Assembly: GCA_025163595.1 (NCBI GenBank)
Contig: CP104100.1
Span: forward strand, 2,108,001-2,172,000
Direction of reading: 5' to 3'
Source of the DNA: Phaeobacter sp. G2
GTDB taxonomy: Bacteria; Pseudomonadota; Alphaproteobacteria; Rhodobacterales; Rhodobacteraceae
DNA: 64,000 nt
Shown: piece after piece, positions 36,763 through 46,041 of the stretch
Numbering within the stretch: the stretch's first letter is position 1
How the letters are laid out: each line of letters opens with the position of its first letter
The notes under the pieces: model-generated
The model's input: only the letters and a program-made list of their open reading frames with translations
The model's database searches: none
What the model was told of the DNA's origin: nothing
Translations under genes and position numbers: made by a program

Positions 36763-38927
36763 ATCAGGTGCAGCTCTGCCGTGCCAGAGGTGAGGCTGCC
36801 AATTCTGGCGGCGCTATAGCCCGCGTCCTGCAGCTTTTTCAGCACCTTATTCGCGGTCTCGGGGGCGATAGCCGCCAGCAGGCCACCGGCGGTTTGTGGG
36901 TCAAACAACAGATCTGCCTCTGCTCCGCGCGGCAGGCCGGGCGCAATCGCGCGGTTTCCCTCAAACAGGGAGGAGCGGATACCGCCCGCGCTGAGCTCTG
37001 CCGCTCCCTGCATCAGGGGCACCGCTGCCAGATCCACCTGCGCGGCCAGACCGGAGGCCTCGCAGAGCCCCAAGAGATGCCCGGCCAGACCAAAGCCGGT
37101 GACATCGGTCATCGCATGAGCACCGGACAGAATGCGGGCGGCGGCGCCCTGGGGCTGGCACATCCGCGTCAGGGCTGCTGCCACCCACTCGCCCTCGGCC
37201 GCGCCAGCCATTTCCGCCGCCATGATCACGCCCGAGCCGAGGGGTTTGGTCAGGATCAGCACATCTCCCGGCTGCGCCCCAGCCAGGGTCACCGGGGCCG
37301 ATGGGCACAGCCCGGTGACGGTAAAGCCAATCGACAGCTCATCGCCGATCGAGGTGTGGCCGCCGACAATATCCGCCCCGGCGGCGTGAAAGATCTCGCC
37401 TGCGCTGGACATGATTTCACTTAGGGTTCGCTGTTGCAGGGCAGGCGTCAGGCGGGGCAGGATCAGGTTGGCTGTGGCCACCTGCGGGGCAGCCGCCATG
37501 GCCCAGATATCCCCCAGAGCATGCACCGCTGCAATGCGCGCCATCACCACCGGATCCAGGACCAAGCCGCGCAGATGATCGGTGGTGATCACCTGTTGCA
37601 CACCCCCTGTCTGTACCAGCGCCGCGTCATCGCCGGGCAGGGCGGTGACATCCTGTCGTTGCAGTGCCGTCAGGGCGGTCAGCGCTTCCCGCAGCGCGCC
37701 GCGTCCGGCCTTGGCGCCGCAGCCGCCACACATGGGTTTGTCGCCCAGAGCATCGGGCAGATCATAGGTATGTTCGGCAGGCAGTTTCACTTGCTCCATT
37801 TGCGGCAGGTGGCGGAACTGCTCCATAAAGGCCTGGTCGATCCGGTTCTTCCAGCCCCAGACCAGAGCGCCGGAAAATTGCAGGCCAAAACGATCTCCCA
37901 AAGCCTCTTTACGGCCCATGGAAATCAGCTTGAGGTAGTCCTTTTGCGGGCGATATCGGCGCAGCGGATCTGCGGTCAGACGGGCGCGCAGATTGTGATA
38001 CAGAATCGGGGCCTGACGCACCGCATAGACGCCAGCCTTGGGGCGGGGGGAAAACCCGAGATGGGCGCAGTCGCCCACGGCAAAGACATTAGGATCAGAG
38101 CTTTGCAGGGTCTCATCCACGGTGACAAAGCCCTGATGCAGGGCGAGGCCGGACCCGGCGATCCAATCATGGGGGTGGGCGCCGGCAGCGCCCGTGGTGA
38201 AGTCAGAGAGCACCTCGCGCCCATTCGACAGGTGGATCAGACCCGGCTCGACCCGGTCAACGCCGGTGTTTTCCACCAACGTGACCCGATGTTCGCTAAA
38301 GGCGCGGCGCAGACGCTTGGCAACCTCCGGGCTGGCCTGTCCCAGCACCGGGCCGCTGTCGATCAGCGTTGCCTGTCCCAACCGCCCCTGCCGGGACAGA
38401 GCATGGGCCATGGCCAGCACCAGTTCGGCCCCGGCAACACCCCCGCCGATAACGGCAATATGTGCCGGGTCAGTGCGGCCATGATCGCTGCGAAACGCCT
38501 CCCAGGAGCTGGCAAAGGTGCCCAAAGGTTTGGCCGGGACGCCATGGGTGGCAAAGCCGGGAAGATCCGGCATTTCTGAGGTGATGCCAACATCGATTGA
38601 GGCAAAATCATAGGCAATGGGCGCACGTCCGGGCACATTGACCAGGCGCGCCTGCGGGTCCAGCCCGTCAGCCGCCCCCAGGATCAGACGCGCGCCGCAA
38701 AACCGCGCCAGTTTCACCAGATCAATATCCAGATCCTGGCGCTGGTAATGACCGGCCACAAACCCCGGCAACATGCCGGAATAGGGCGCTGTAGGACCGG
38801 GGTTTATCAGAGTGAGCCGCGCGCCCGGCAGGGGCCGCATGCCCCATTTTAGCAAAACCAGCGCATGGGCATGGCCACCGCCGATCAGAACCACATCTTT
38901 GGTTGCCGGAAGAGGAGGGCTGTACAT
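36759..38927 (-). CDS. selD: Selenide, water dikinase fused to an NDH-like flavoprotein
   Basis: A 722-residue two-domain protein. Residues about 1-380 form an FAD/NAD(P) oxidoreductase with two dinucleotide folds (VVLIGGGHAHALVL at 12-25 and HIAVIGGGVAGAE at 156-168, FAVGDCAHLGFSP at about 282-294). Residues about 388-722 are SelD, which makes selenophosphate from selenide and ATP. The catalytic residues are C403 and K406 in CGGCGAKAG; a cysteine is used, not selenocysteine. The fused flavoprotein may reduce selenium compounds to selenide. It converges with mnmH. Confidence 0.93.
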   Translation of the reverse strand: MYSPPLPATKDVVLIGGGHAHALVLLKWGMRPLPGARLTLINPGPTAPYSGMLPGFVAGHYQRQDLDIDLVKLARFCGARLILGAADGLDPQARLVNVPGRAPIAYDFASIDVGITSEMPDLPGFATHGVPAKPLGTFASSWEAFRSDHGRTDPAHIAVIGGGVAGAELVLAMAHALSRQGRLGQATLIDSGPVLGQASPEVAKRLRRAFSEHRVTLVENTGVDRVEPGLIHLSNGREVLSDFTTGAAGAHPHDWIAGSGLALHQGFVTVDETLQSSDPNVFAVGDCAHLGFSPRPKAGVYAVRQAPILYHNLRARLTADPLRRYRPQKDYLKLISMGRKEALGDRFGLQFSGALVWGWKNRIDQAFMEQFRHLPQMEQVKLPAEHTYDLPDALGDKPMCGGCGAKAGRGALREALTALTALQRQDVTALPGDDAALVQTGGVQQVITTDHLRGLVLDPVVMARIAAVHALGDIWAMAAAPQVATANLILPRLTPALQQRTLSEIMSSAGEIFHAAGADIVGGHTSIGDELSIGFTVTGLCPSAPVTLAGAQPGDVLILTKPLGSGVIMAAEMAGAAEGEWVAAALTRMCQPQGAAARILSGAHAMTDVTGFGLAGHLLGLCEASGLAAQVDLAAVPLMQGAAELSAGGIRSSLFEGNRAIAPGLPRGAEADLLFDPQTAGGLLAAIAPETANKVLKKLQDAGYSAARIGSLTSGTAELHLI

Positions 38928-39144
38928 GGGGCGGCGCCTTTGTGTCAGTTATCTTGTCAGTCCTGACCTGTTTAGGGCCAGCAGCGGGAACTGCCTTGAG
39001 CCAGAACAAAGTGACAGATCACCTCTCACCGTCGCGGGTGGTAGCTGGCCGTTGCTGGCAAAACCGCTGGCAACACCCGCACCGGGCAACTCAGATCAGA
39101 GGCGCGGCGGCTGGTCGTGCAGCCAAGTACCCTCACGCCGGGTT

Positions 39145-39549
39145 TTAGCCCTGCGCGGGATCCGTTTCGCTCTCAGTTTTGGTCTCTGGCACATCATGGG
39201 TGGCCCAGATGCCATCTGCGCCGGCCTTTGGCAGGCTGGCCTTTGTCTCATGGCGGTGAATATGGACCTTGGCAATAAACAAGGCCGTGACCGGTGCGGT
39301 GAGGAACAAAAACAGGGTGATCATCAGCTCATGCAGCGACAGATTCCCCTCAACCACCGCGCCGTGCAGCATCGAGGCCAGCAGCACGCCACCAACGCCC
39401 AGCGTGGTGGCCTTGGTGGGGGCATGCAGCCGCGACATCGGATCGTTGAGCTTGAGCAGGCCGAAGGAGCCGACAAAGCCAAAGATGCCCGCCATGATCA
39501 AAAAGCCTGCGACCAGGTAGTCATATACCATCTCTGCGCCCCCCATCAT
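39145..39549 (-). CDS. mnhG: Mrp/Mnh antiporter subunit G
   Basis: A 134-residue membrane subunit with about three helices; FLIMAGIFGFVGSFGLLKL and the MSRLHAPTKATTLGVGG loop define MnhG/PhaG. The C-terminal 30 residues are acidic and hydrophilic. It terminates the six-gene antiporter operon and overlaps mnhF by ATGA. Part of a hetero-oligomeric Na+/H+ (or K+/H+) antiporter in the inner membrane. Confidence 0.92.
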   Translation of the reverse strand: MMGGAEMVYDYLVAGFLIMAGIFGFVGSFGLLKLNDPMSRLHAPTKATTLGVGGVLLASMLHGAVVEGNLSLHELMITLFLFLTAPVTALFIAKVHIHRHETKASLPKAGADGIWATHDVPETKTESETDPAQG

Positions 39550-39818
39550 TCGATAATATTGCCGCGCAGAATAAAGCGCGCATAGGCCACGGTTGAGACA
39601 AAGCCCAGCATGGCAATGATCAGCGAGGCCTCAAAATAGATTTCGCTGCCCAGGGCCAGCCCATAAAGCACCATCAGCGCCAACCCATTGATGAACATGG
39701 AATCCAGCGCCAGGATCCTGTCTGCGATCTCGGCGGCGAAGATGATTTTCCACAGGTTCATCAGGAGCGCCAGGGCAAAGCAGGTAAAGGCAAAGAGCGT
39801 GGCATAGGTAATAATCAT
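39546..39818 (-). CDS. mnhF: Mrp/Mnh antiporter subunit F
   Basis: A 90-residue subunit with three helices and the conserved AAEIADRILALDSMFINGLAL segment, seen here as AAEIADRILALDSMFING. Length and sequence match MnhF/PhaF, which belongs to the small-subunit module with E and G. It overlaps both neighbours by four bases. Confidence 0.92.
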   Translation of the reverse strand: MIITYATLFAFTCFALALLMNLWKIIFAAEIADRILALDSMFINGLALMVLYGLALGSEIYFEASLIIAMLGFVSTVAYARFILRGNIIE

Positions 39819-40312
39819 TCAAAGATCTCCTTCAGGCGGCGCTCATAGCGGTGTTTGATCTCATCGCGGACGGCATTTGGTTCTGGCGCATCCAGACAAT
39901 GCACCAACAGGGCGTGGCCCTCAGCCGAGACATCAGCCGCCACCGTGCCCGGCGTCATGGTGATGGTGCCGGCCAGAACCGAAATCGCCTCGGGGGTGAG
40001 CAGATCCAGCGGCACGGCGACCCAGGCGGGCTGGCGTTTGGCATTGGATTTGAACACCACGATGCGGGCCACAACCACGTTGGCAACAACAATATCATAG
40101 AGCACAATCAGGATATATTCGATGATCTTCAGCGGCTTTTTCAGCCGCATCTGATTTGGCCAGTAGGGCTGGGTCAAAAAGGGGATCAGCAGCCCCAGCA
40201 AAAAGCCAAAAACCAACGAGTTGAGTGTCCAGGTGCTGGTCAGCAGCACCCAGGCCAGGGTCAGCAGCAGGGTCAGGATCGGATGCGGCAGCAGCCGCCG
40301 TAGCAGTCTCAT
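39815..40312 (-). CDS. mnhE: Mrp/Mnh antiporter subunit E
   Basis: A 165-residue subunit with two N-terminal helices (LPHPILTLLLTLAWVLLTS, then LVFGFLLGLLIP) and a cytoplasmic C-terminus containing ITMTPGTVAADVS and HCLDAPE. This is the MnhE/PhaE layout, needed for assembly of the antiporter. It overlaps mnhD and mnhF by ATGA. Confidence 0.92.
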   Translation of the reverse strand: MRLLRRLLPHPILTLLLTLAWVLLTSTWTLNSLVFGFLLGLLIPFLTQPYWPNQMRLKKPLKIIEYILIVLYDIVVANVVVARIVVFKSNAKRQPAWVAVPLDLLTPEAISVLAGTITMTPGTVAADVSAEGHALLVHCLDAPEPNAVRDEIKHRYERRLKEIFE

Positions 40313-41871
40313 GGTGTGACCTTTCCCAGCACGGCTTTGATATAGATCTCGGGCGCAAAGAGCTGCGCGGCTGTTGCCTCGGCGTAGCGGCTGGCGGGGC
40401 CGGCAAACACGGTGAGCAGGATCAGGCCGCTCAGCAGGGCAAAACAGGCGACAAAGGGCAGGGCGGCGGGGCGCGGATTGGTGATGTCCTCGTCCTGCTC
40501 GTTGGCCTCTTCCTCATAAGAGGGCGCAGAAGCGGGGTCGGTTTGGGCGGTGACGCCGTGGCTTTTCCAGAACAACAGGCTGCCGGCACGGGCCATGCCA
40601 AGGATGGTGATCAAAGAGCCGATCAGAATGGTGCCCCAGATCCACCAGACCAGATCGTGGTCGCGTGCCGCATCCAGCACCAGCAGCTTGCCCAGGAAGC
40701 CCGACAAGGGCGGCATGCCCGCCATGGCAATGGCGCCGGTAAAGAACAGCACCGCGATCAGCCCGCTTTGCGGCATCAGGCGCTGGCCGGTGATCTCGAT
40801 GCCCTGGCGCTCAGCCACCAGATCCGCCACCAGAAACAGAAAGGCGGCAGCAAGGGTGGAATGCACCGTGTAATACAGCGCCGCGGCGACCCCTTCGGGG
40901 GAGAACAGCGCAATCGCCGTGAGCAGCGTGCCCATGGAGGTGATGGCGCCAAAGGCCACCAGGCGGCCAATGCGGTAAGAGCCAAGGATGCCCACGGCGC
41001 CGATCATCAGAGTAACCAGCGCGGCTGGCATCAGCCAGGCCCCGGCCAGCCCCTGGGTGATCGCCAGATCTGGGCCAAAGACCAGGGTATAGACCCGCAG
41101 GATGGCATAGGCGCCGACCTTGGTCATAATGGCAAAGAGCGCCGCAATCGGTAGGGGCGCATTGGCATAAGAGGCCGGCAGCCAGAAATGCAGCGGAATG
41201 ACGGCGGCCTTGATGGCAAAAACCAGCAAGAGCATCACCGCGCCAACGCGCAGCAGAGCGGTGTCTTCCGCCGGGATCTCTGCCACCCGCAACGCCAGAT
41301 CCGCCATGTTGAGCGTGCCAGTGACGGAATAAAGCGTCCCCAGCGCAAACAGGAACAGGGTTGAGCCCAAGAGGTTATAGACCACATATTGCACCCCGGC
41401 CTGAAACCGCCGGGTGCCACCGGAATGGATCATCAACCCATAGGAGGCGATCAGCAGAACCTCAAAGAAAACAAACAGGTTAAAGGCGTCTCCGGTGAGG
41501 AAGGCGCCGATGATGCCCATCAGCTGAAACTGAAACAGCGCATGGAAATTGGCGCCGCGTTTGTCCCAGTCCGAACCAATGACATAGAGGTTGATCACCA
41601 GCGCCAGTACCGAGGTCAGCAAGACCATCATCGCTGACAGGCGGTCCAGCACCAGCACGATGCCAAAGGGCGCCGACCAGTTGCCCAGCTCATAGACCTG
41701 CACTTCTCCGGTGCTGGCCTGCGCGGCCAGGACCAGCGAGATCGCCACCAGAAAGACCGTGCTGGCCAGCGAAAAGATCCGCGCCAGATCCATATGGTGG
41801 CGCACCACCATGATGATGAAGGGCGCCACCAGCGCCGGCAGAACAACCGGTGCAATCAGGAAATGGTTCAT
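40309..41871 (-). CDS. mnhD: Mrp/Mnh antiporter subunit D
   Basis: A 520-residue polytopic protein homologous to NuoN/NuoM of complex I, with about 14 helices. It includes FEVLLIASYGLMIHSG and AVIPLHFWLPASYANAPLP, where a conserved lysine (AIKAAVIPLH) takes part in proton transfer, and GAITSMGTLLTAIALF. Forms the ion-pumping module with MnhA. Overlaps mnhC and mnhE by 4 nt. Confidence 0.94.
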   Translation of the reverse strand: MNHFLIAPVVLPALVAPFIIMVVRHHMDLARIFSLASTVFLVAISLVLAAQASTGEVQVYELGNWSAPFGIVLVLDRLSAMMVLLTSVLALVINLYVIGSDWDKRGANFHALFQFQLMGIIGAFLTGDAFNLFVFFEVLLIASYGLMIHSGGTRRFQAGVQYVVYNLLGSTLFLFALGTLYSVTGTLNMADLALRVAEIPAEDTALLRVGAVMLLLVFAIKAAVIPLHFWLPASYANAPLPIAALFAIMTKVGAYAILRVYTLVFGPDLAITQGLAGAWLMPAALVTLMIGAVGILGSYRIGRLVAFGAITSMGTLLTAIALFSPEGVAAALYYTVHSTLAAAFLFLVADLVAERQGIEITGQRLMPQSGLIAVLFFTGAIAMAGMPPLSGFLGKLLVLDAARDHDLVWWIWGTILIGSLITILGMARAGSLLFWKSHGVTAQTDPASAPSYEEEANEQDEDITNPRPAALPFVACFALLSGLILLTVFAGPASRYAEATAAQLFAPEIYIKAVLGKVTP

Positions 41872-42242
41872 GCGTCTTCCCCTTCGTCTTCGGGATGATG
41901 GGGCATATCGATCTTGTCATCACGGGCCGACAGATAGGCGGCCAGGGCGATCATCACCACCACTGCCGTCATGCCAAAAGAAATCACGATGGCGGTCAGC
42001 ACCAATGCCTGCGGCAGCGGATCGGTATAGGGCACCTCGGCGTATTTGTTCAGGATCGGCGGCGCATTGACCATCAGCCTGCCGGTGGCAAACAGAAAGA
42101 TGTTCACCCCATAGGTCAGCAGCGACAGCCCCAGGATCACCGGAAAGGTGCGCCGCCGCAGGATCAGATAGATCCCCGCCGCCGTCAGCAGCCCCACCGC
42201 AGAGGCCACCAGAAATTCGATATTCAGAAAGCCCATGGTCAT
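41868..42242 (-). CDS. mnhC: Mrp/Mnh antiporter subunit C
   Basis: A 124-residue NuoK-like subunit with three helices; FLVASAVGLLTAAGIYLIL, ILGLSLLTYGVNIFLF and PLPQALVLTAIVISFGMTAV are diagnostic. Length is typical. ATGA overlaps join it to mnhAB upstream and mnhD downstream. Confidence 0.93.
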   Translation of the reverse strand: MTMGFLNIEFLVASAVGLLTAAGIYLILRRRTFPVILGLSLLTYGVNIFLFATGRLMVNAPPILNKYAEVPYTDPLPQALVLTAIVISFGMTAVVVMIALAAYLSARDDKIDMPHHPEDEGEDA

Positions 42243-45130
42243 GCCTCGCCTTTTGCCGCTGCTGCTGCGGCTTCCGCCGCCGCCTCTTCTGCCGCGTGAT
42301 CGCGGGCCGGGTTGATATCCATCGCATGTTCCGAAGAAATTCCCGGCTGCCAGGCAAAGCGCGCCAGGCTTTCCAGCGCCAGCAGCACGGCGCCAACCAC
42401 AGCCAGGAACACTCCGAGGTCAAACAGCGCAGCGGTGGCCCATTCGAACTCTTCCAGTGGTGCCCAGTGCAGATAGCCAAAGGCGCTGGTCAGGAAGGGC
42501 AGGCCGCTGAACCAGGAGCCAAGCCCGGTGGCGGCGGCAATCAGCACCCCGGACCCGATGGTGCCGTGGTAGAACATTCGCTGGCGCTCAGACGCCCAGC
42601 TAAAGCCAGAGGCCATATATTGCATCAACAGCGCGATGGCGGCGATCAGACCGGCGATAAAACCGCCGCCGGGCAGGTTGTGGCCGCGGAAAAAGATATA
42701 GGCGGCCACCATCAGCGCCAGCGGCATCATCACCCGGGTAGCGACAACCATCATCATTGGATGGGCATCGCCAGCCTGCGGAATATCGGGTTTGCGGTTC
42801 AGCAGATAGGCCCGCACCCGTGTGCCCAGCACCGCTTCGGTCAGGGCGTAGATCACCAGCGCGGCAATGCCCAGAACGATGATCTCGCCAAAGGTGTCAT
42901 AGCCACGGAAGTCCACCAGGATCACGTTGACCACATTGGTTCCGCCGCCGCCTTTGTAGGAATTGGCCAGGTGGAATTCAGAAATGCTGGGCATCGCAAA
43001 GTCGCGCAGCATCAGCATATAGATCAGCGTCGCAGCGCCCAGCCCGGCAATCATCGCAATGCCGCCGTCGCGCAGCCGTACCCACAGTGGCGATTCAACG
43101 GGGCTGTCCTTGGGCATGAAATTCAACGCCAGCAGCAGCAGCACCATGGTCACCACCTCCACTGACAGTTGGGTCAGCGCCAGATCCGGTGCCGAAAGAT
43201 AGTTGAAGCCCAGCGAAACCACCAGGCCAACCACGCCGATCAGCACCAGCGACAGCTGACGCTGACGGTGCTTTGCCACCACAGCCAGGGTGGCCACCAT
43301 CAGGCAGAACCAGGCGATCACGGTGATCGGCCCGACGCTTTGCACCGCGCGGCTGGGGAGACTGAGGGTGCCGGTGGCATAGGCGTAGTAGCTGAGGCCG
43401 ATGATGAACAGCATCATCACAAAGGCATAGCGGGTAATGGCGCCATTATGCAGACCATCAGTGATCAGCTGCGACAGTTTGGTGAACCCGCGCATGAGGG
43501 CGTCAAAGATCTGCTTGGCCTCGGGGCGTGGCGCCCGGTTCCAGGCCGCCATCAGCGGCGCGTGCAGCTTGAGCAAAACAAAGCCGCCAACAACAGCTCC
43601 TGCGGACATATACAGCGCCGGTGTCAATCCGTGCCACAGCTTGAGCGAATAATAGGGCAGATCTGCGCCACCAATCACGGCGCCAGCTGCGACCGCCACC
43701 AGTGGCCCTGCCAGATTGGCTGAAAACAGCCCGATCAACACTACCAGCATCATCAGCAAGCCGGGACCAGCCCACATGCCAAACCCCGGATCATGGGGCT
43801 GCGCCGGATAGTCAACGCGGGTTCTACCCAGAAACACATGGCCAATAAAGCGAAAGGAATAGGCGGCGGAGAACAGCGCCGCCAGCAGCGCCAGACCCGG
43901 CACCACATAATGTGAGCCGCCCCAGAGCGTATGCACGGTCTCTTCCAGCATCATCTCCTTGGACAGGAACCCGTTGAAGGGGGGAATGCCGGCCATCGAC
44001 AGGGCGGCAACAATGGCAATGGTTGCGGTGACCGGCATCAGATGGCGCAGCCCGCCCAGACGTTTGATGTCGCGGGTATGGGCCTCGTGGTCGACAATGC
44101 CGGCCGACATGAACAATGCGGCCTTGAATGTGGCGTGGTTGATGATGTGAAACACCGCCGTCACCGCTGCGATCTTGGTGCCAAAGCCCAACAGCATGGT
44201 GATCAGCCCCAGATGCGACACGGTGGAAAAGGCCAATAGCGCCTTCAGATCATCCTTGAACAGGGCAATCACCGCCCCCAGCAACATGGTGATCAACCCG
44301 GTTGTTGCGACGATATAGAACCACTCAGGCGTGCCCGCCAGCACCGGCCAGAGCCGCGCCATCAGGAATAGACCGGCTTTGACCATGGTGGCGGAATGCA
44401 GATAGGCTGAAACAGGTGTGGGCGCTGCCATGGCGTGGGGCAGCCAGAAATGAAACGGGAACTGCGCCGATTTGGTAAAACAGCCCAAGAGGATCAGGAT
44501 CAGCGCGGGCAGATACAGCGGCGAGGCCTGGATCATGTCCTTGTGCTGCAAAATCACGCTCAGATCATAAGAGCCCGCGATATTGCCCAGGATCATCATG
44601 CCACCGATCATCGCCAGGCCACCGGATCCGGTGACTGCCAGTGCCATCCGCGCGCCCTGGCGGCCCTCGGGCAGGTGTTTCCAATAGCCGATCAGCAAAA
44701 ACGAGGACAGCGAGGTGAGCTCCCAGAACACCAGCAAAAGCAGTATGTTATCTGACAGAACGATGCCAACCATGGCGCCCTGAAACAGCAGCAGATAGGT
44801 GTAGAACTGTCCCATGGGATCTTCACGCGACAGGTAAAACCGGGCGTAGAGGATGACCAGCAAGCCAATGCCAAGGATCATCGCGGCAAAGAGAAAACCA
44901 AGCCCATCAAGAAAGAAATTGGCATTGAGGCCAAGGCCGGGCAGCCAGTCAACGCCGACCTGGATTACCTCGCCGCGAAACACCGCAGGCGCGTGTAGCA
45001 ACAGGCCAACAAAGGCAAGAAACGTGGTCAGACCTGCTGCTGAGGCCGAGGCGTTGCGCCCGGCACGGATCAATAGAGCGGGAAAGACCGCTCCGAGAAA
45101 GGGCAGGGCCGCAATCAAAAACAGGGACAC
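42239..45130 (-). CDS. mnhA: Fused Mrp/Mnh antiporter subunits A and B
   Basis: A 963-residue protein. The N-terminal 500 residues are a NuoL-like pump with FWELTSLSSFLLIGYW, KSAQFPFHFWLPHAMAAPTP and ATFKAALFMSAGIVDHE; the MnhA C-terminal helices (DUF4040 region, LSAPDLALTQLSVEVVTMVL) lie at about 655-690, and the MnhB domain (GHNLPGGGFIAGLIAAIALL) occupies about 820-940. A-B fusion is the group 2 (Pha-type) organisation. The start is a GTG at 45130 behind CCAGGAG. It opens the operon and drives Na+ or K+ export in exchange for protons. Confidence 0.94.
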   Translation of the reverse strand: MSLFLIAALPFLGAVFPALLIRAGRNASASAAGLTTFLAFVGLLLHAPAVFRGEVIQVGVDWLPGLGLNANFFLDGLGFLFAAMILGIGLLVILYARFYLSREDPMGQFYTYLLLFQGAMVGIVLSDNILLLLVFWELTSLSSFLLIGYWKHLPEGRQGARMALAVTGSGGLAMIGGMMILGNIAGSYDLSVILQHKDMIQASPLYLPALILILLGCFTKSAQFPFHFWLPHAMAAPTPVSAYLHSATMVKAGLFLMARLWPVLAGTPEWFYIVATTGLITMLLGAVIALFKDDLKALLAFSTVSHLGLITMLLGFGTKIAAVTAVFHIINHATFKAALFMSAGIVDHEAHTRDIKRLGGLRHLMPVTATIAIVAALSMAGIPPFNGFLSKEMMLEETVHTLWGGSHYVVPGLALLAALFSAAYSFRFIGHVFLGRTRVDYPAQPHDPGFGMWAGPGLLMMLVVLIGLFSANLAGPLVAVAAGAVIGGADLPYYSLKLWHGLTPALYMSAGAVVGGFVLLKLHAPLMAAWNRAPRPEAKQIFDALMRGFTKLSQLITDGLHNGAITRYAFVMMLFIIGLSYYAYATGTLSLPSRAVQSVGPITVIAWFCLMVATLAVVAKHRQRQLSLVLIGVVGLVVSLGFNYLSAPDLALTQLSVEVVTMVLLLLALNFMPKDSPVESPLWVRLRDGGIAMIAGLGAATLIYMLMLRDFAMPSISEFHLANSYKGGGGTNVVNVILVDFRGYDTFGEIIVLGIAALVIYALTEAVLGTRVRAYLLNRKPDIPQAGDAHPMMMVVATRVMMPLALMVAAYIFFRGHNLPGGGFIAGLIAAIALLMQYMASGFSWASERQRMFYHGTIGSGVLIAAATGLGSWFSGLPFLTSAFGYLHWAPLEEFEWATAALFDLGVFLAVVGAVLLALESLARFAWQPGISSEHAMDINPARDHAAEEAAAEAAAAAAKGEA

Positions 45131-45534
45131 GTGCAGTTCTCCTGGCTGGGCTTAGGCATTAGTCAAGGCTTAGGCAATTTCTTGCAACTGTTCCAGCCCT
45201 GCGACCGCGTAAGTGCCTCTTGAGTGAGGTTTTGTTGTTCGATTGGGGGGCATTTAGGTCTGCACTGGCGCTTTTTGTAGGCCGGGGCGCTGAATTTTTC
45301 CTTCTTCTCGTGGAATTTAAAGGCCGGGTGCGCTGGCGGCGTATCCGTTGGGGGCGAAGTGGGGGGCTTGTTGGGGCCAGTGGCTGCTTGGGGGTGCCGA
45401 TAAGTTGAAGAAGCGGGGCGCAGCCAGAGCTGATCCGCGCCGCAATAGCTGTTATAAGAAATCGTTCCGTCTGCGACAGGATGCAGAAGGCGGAGCACCT
45501 TATACCAGATACCGTCACTCAGCTGCAGGGCATT
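45131..45534. other. 404-base divergent gap between the Mrp operon and rhodanese gene
   Basis: Contains the direct repeats at 45149-45176 on the Mrp side. The middle is G-rich and low complexity; open frames there have no ribosome sites and no recognisable protein. Confidence 0.5.
45149..45176 (-). promoter_or_regulatory. Direct 10-bp repeats upstream of the Mrp operon
   Basis: GGCTTAGGCA occurs at 45149-45158 and 45167-45176, an 18-base period, beginning 19 bases before the GTG start. A TTGACT hexamer lies between the repeats on the minus strand. It may be an operator overlapping the promoter or leader. Confidence 0.45.
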
Positions 45535-46041
45535 ATGGCACGACATGAACAGATGCAGGGATCTCTCCCTGAAACAAGCAGAGCCTTGGGGATGTCGCGG
45601 CGTCAGCTGCTGCTCGGCCTTGGCGGAATTGGCCTGGCGCTCGGCGGCGGCATCTATTGGTGGCGTAGCCAGCCAGTGGACCATGACTATCCACGGCTGA
45701 CCCCGGCGCAGGCCTTTGCGGCGGCCAAAGCAAAAGAGATCACGCTGGTTGACATTCGCACGCCGGGTGAATGGCGCCAAACCGGTCTGCCCGAGGGGGC
45801 CGTTGCCATCGATATGCGGCGTGATGACTTTTTGCAGGCCCTGAGCGAGGCCACCGCTGGGAACCTGGCGGCGCCGGTTGCGCTGATCTGTGCCCGGGGG
45901 GTGCGCTCGGCGCGGATGACGCGGGCCCTGGCGGCGGCTGGTTATCGCAGGATTATCGATGTGCCAGAGGGCATGCTGGGATCCGCAAGTGGTCCTGGCT
46001 GGATTGCAGGAAATCTACCGGTGACCCGATGGCAGGGCTAG
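45535..46041 (+). CDS. Tat-exported or anchored rhodanese-like protein
   Basis: A 168-residue protein with a twin-arginine signal MSRRQLLLGLGGIGLALGGG at about residues 20-39 and a rhodanese domain after it (about 58-165): ITLVDIRTPGEWRQTGLPEG and the active-site cysteine in LICARGVRSARM. It should move sulfane sulfur in the periplasm or sense thiol stress. The start is uncertain: 45535 has an AGGG site, 45592 starts at the Tat motif, 45481 is further upstream. Its stop overlaps the start of the next gene inside a hexanucleotide repeat. Confidence 0.8.
   Translation: MARHEQMQGSLPETSRALGMSRRQLLLGLGGIGLALGGGIYWWRSQPVDHDYPRLTPAQAFAAAKAKEITLVDIRTPGEWRQTGLPEGAVAIDMRRDDFLQALSEATAGNLAAPVALICARGVRSARMTRALAAAGYRRIIDVPEGMLGSASGPGWIAGNLPVTRWQG

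Noticed and set aside
36759..38927. Selenocysteine in SelD
   Set aside because: The active-site codon gives cysteine (C403), and no in-frame TGA is seen.
45220..45408. Small plus-strand frame upstream of the rhodanese gene
   Set aside because: Non-ATG start, no ribosome site, low-complexity G-rich DNA.
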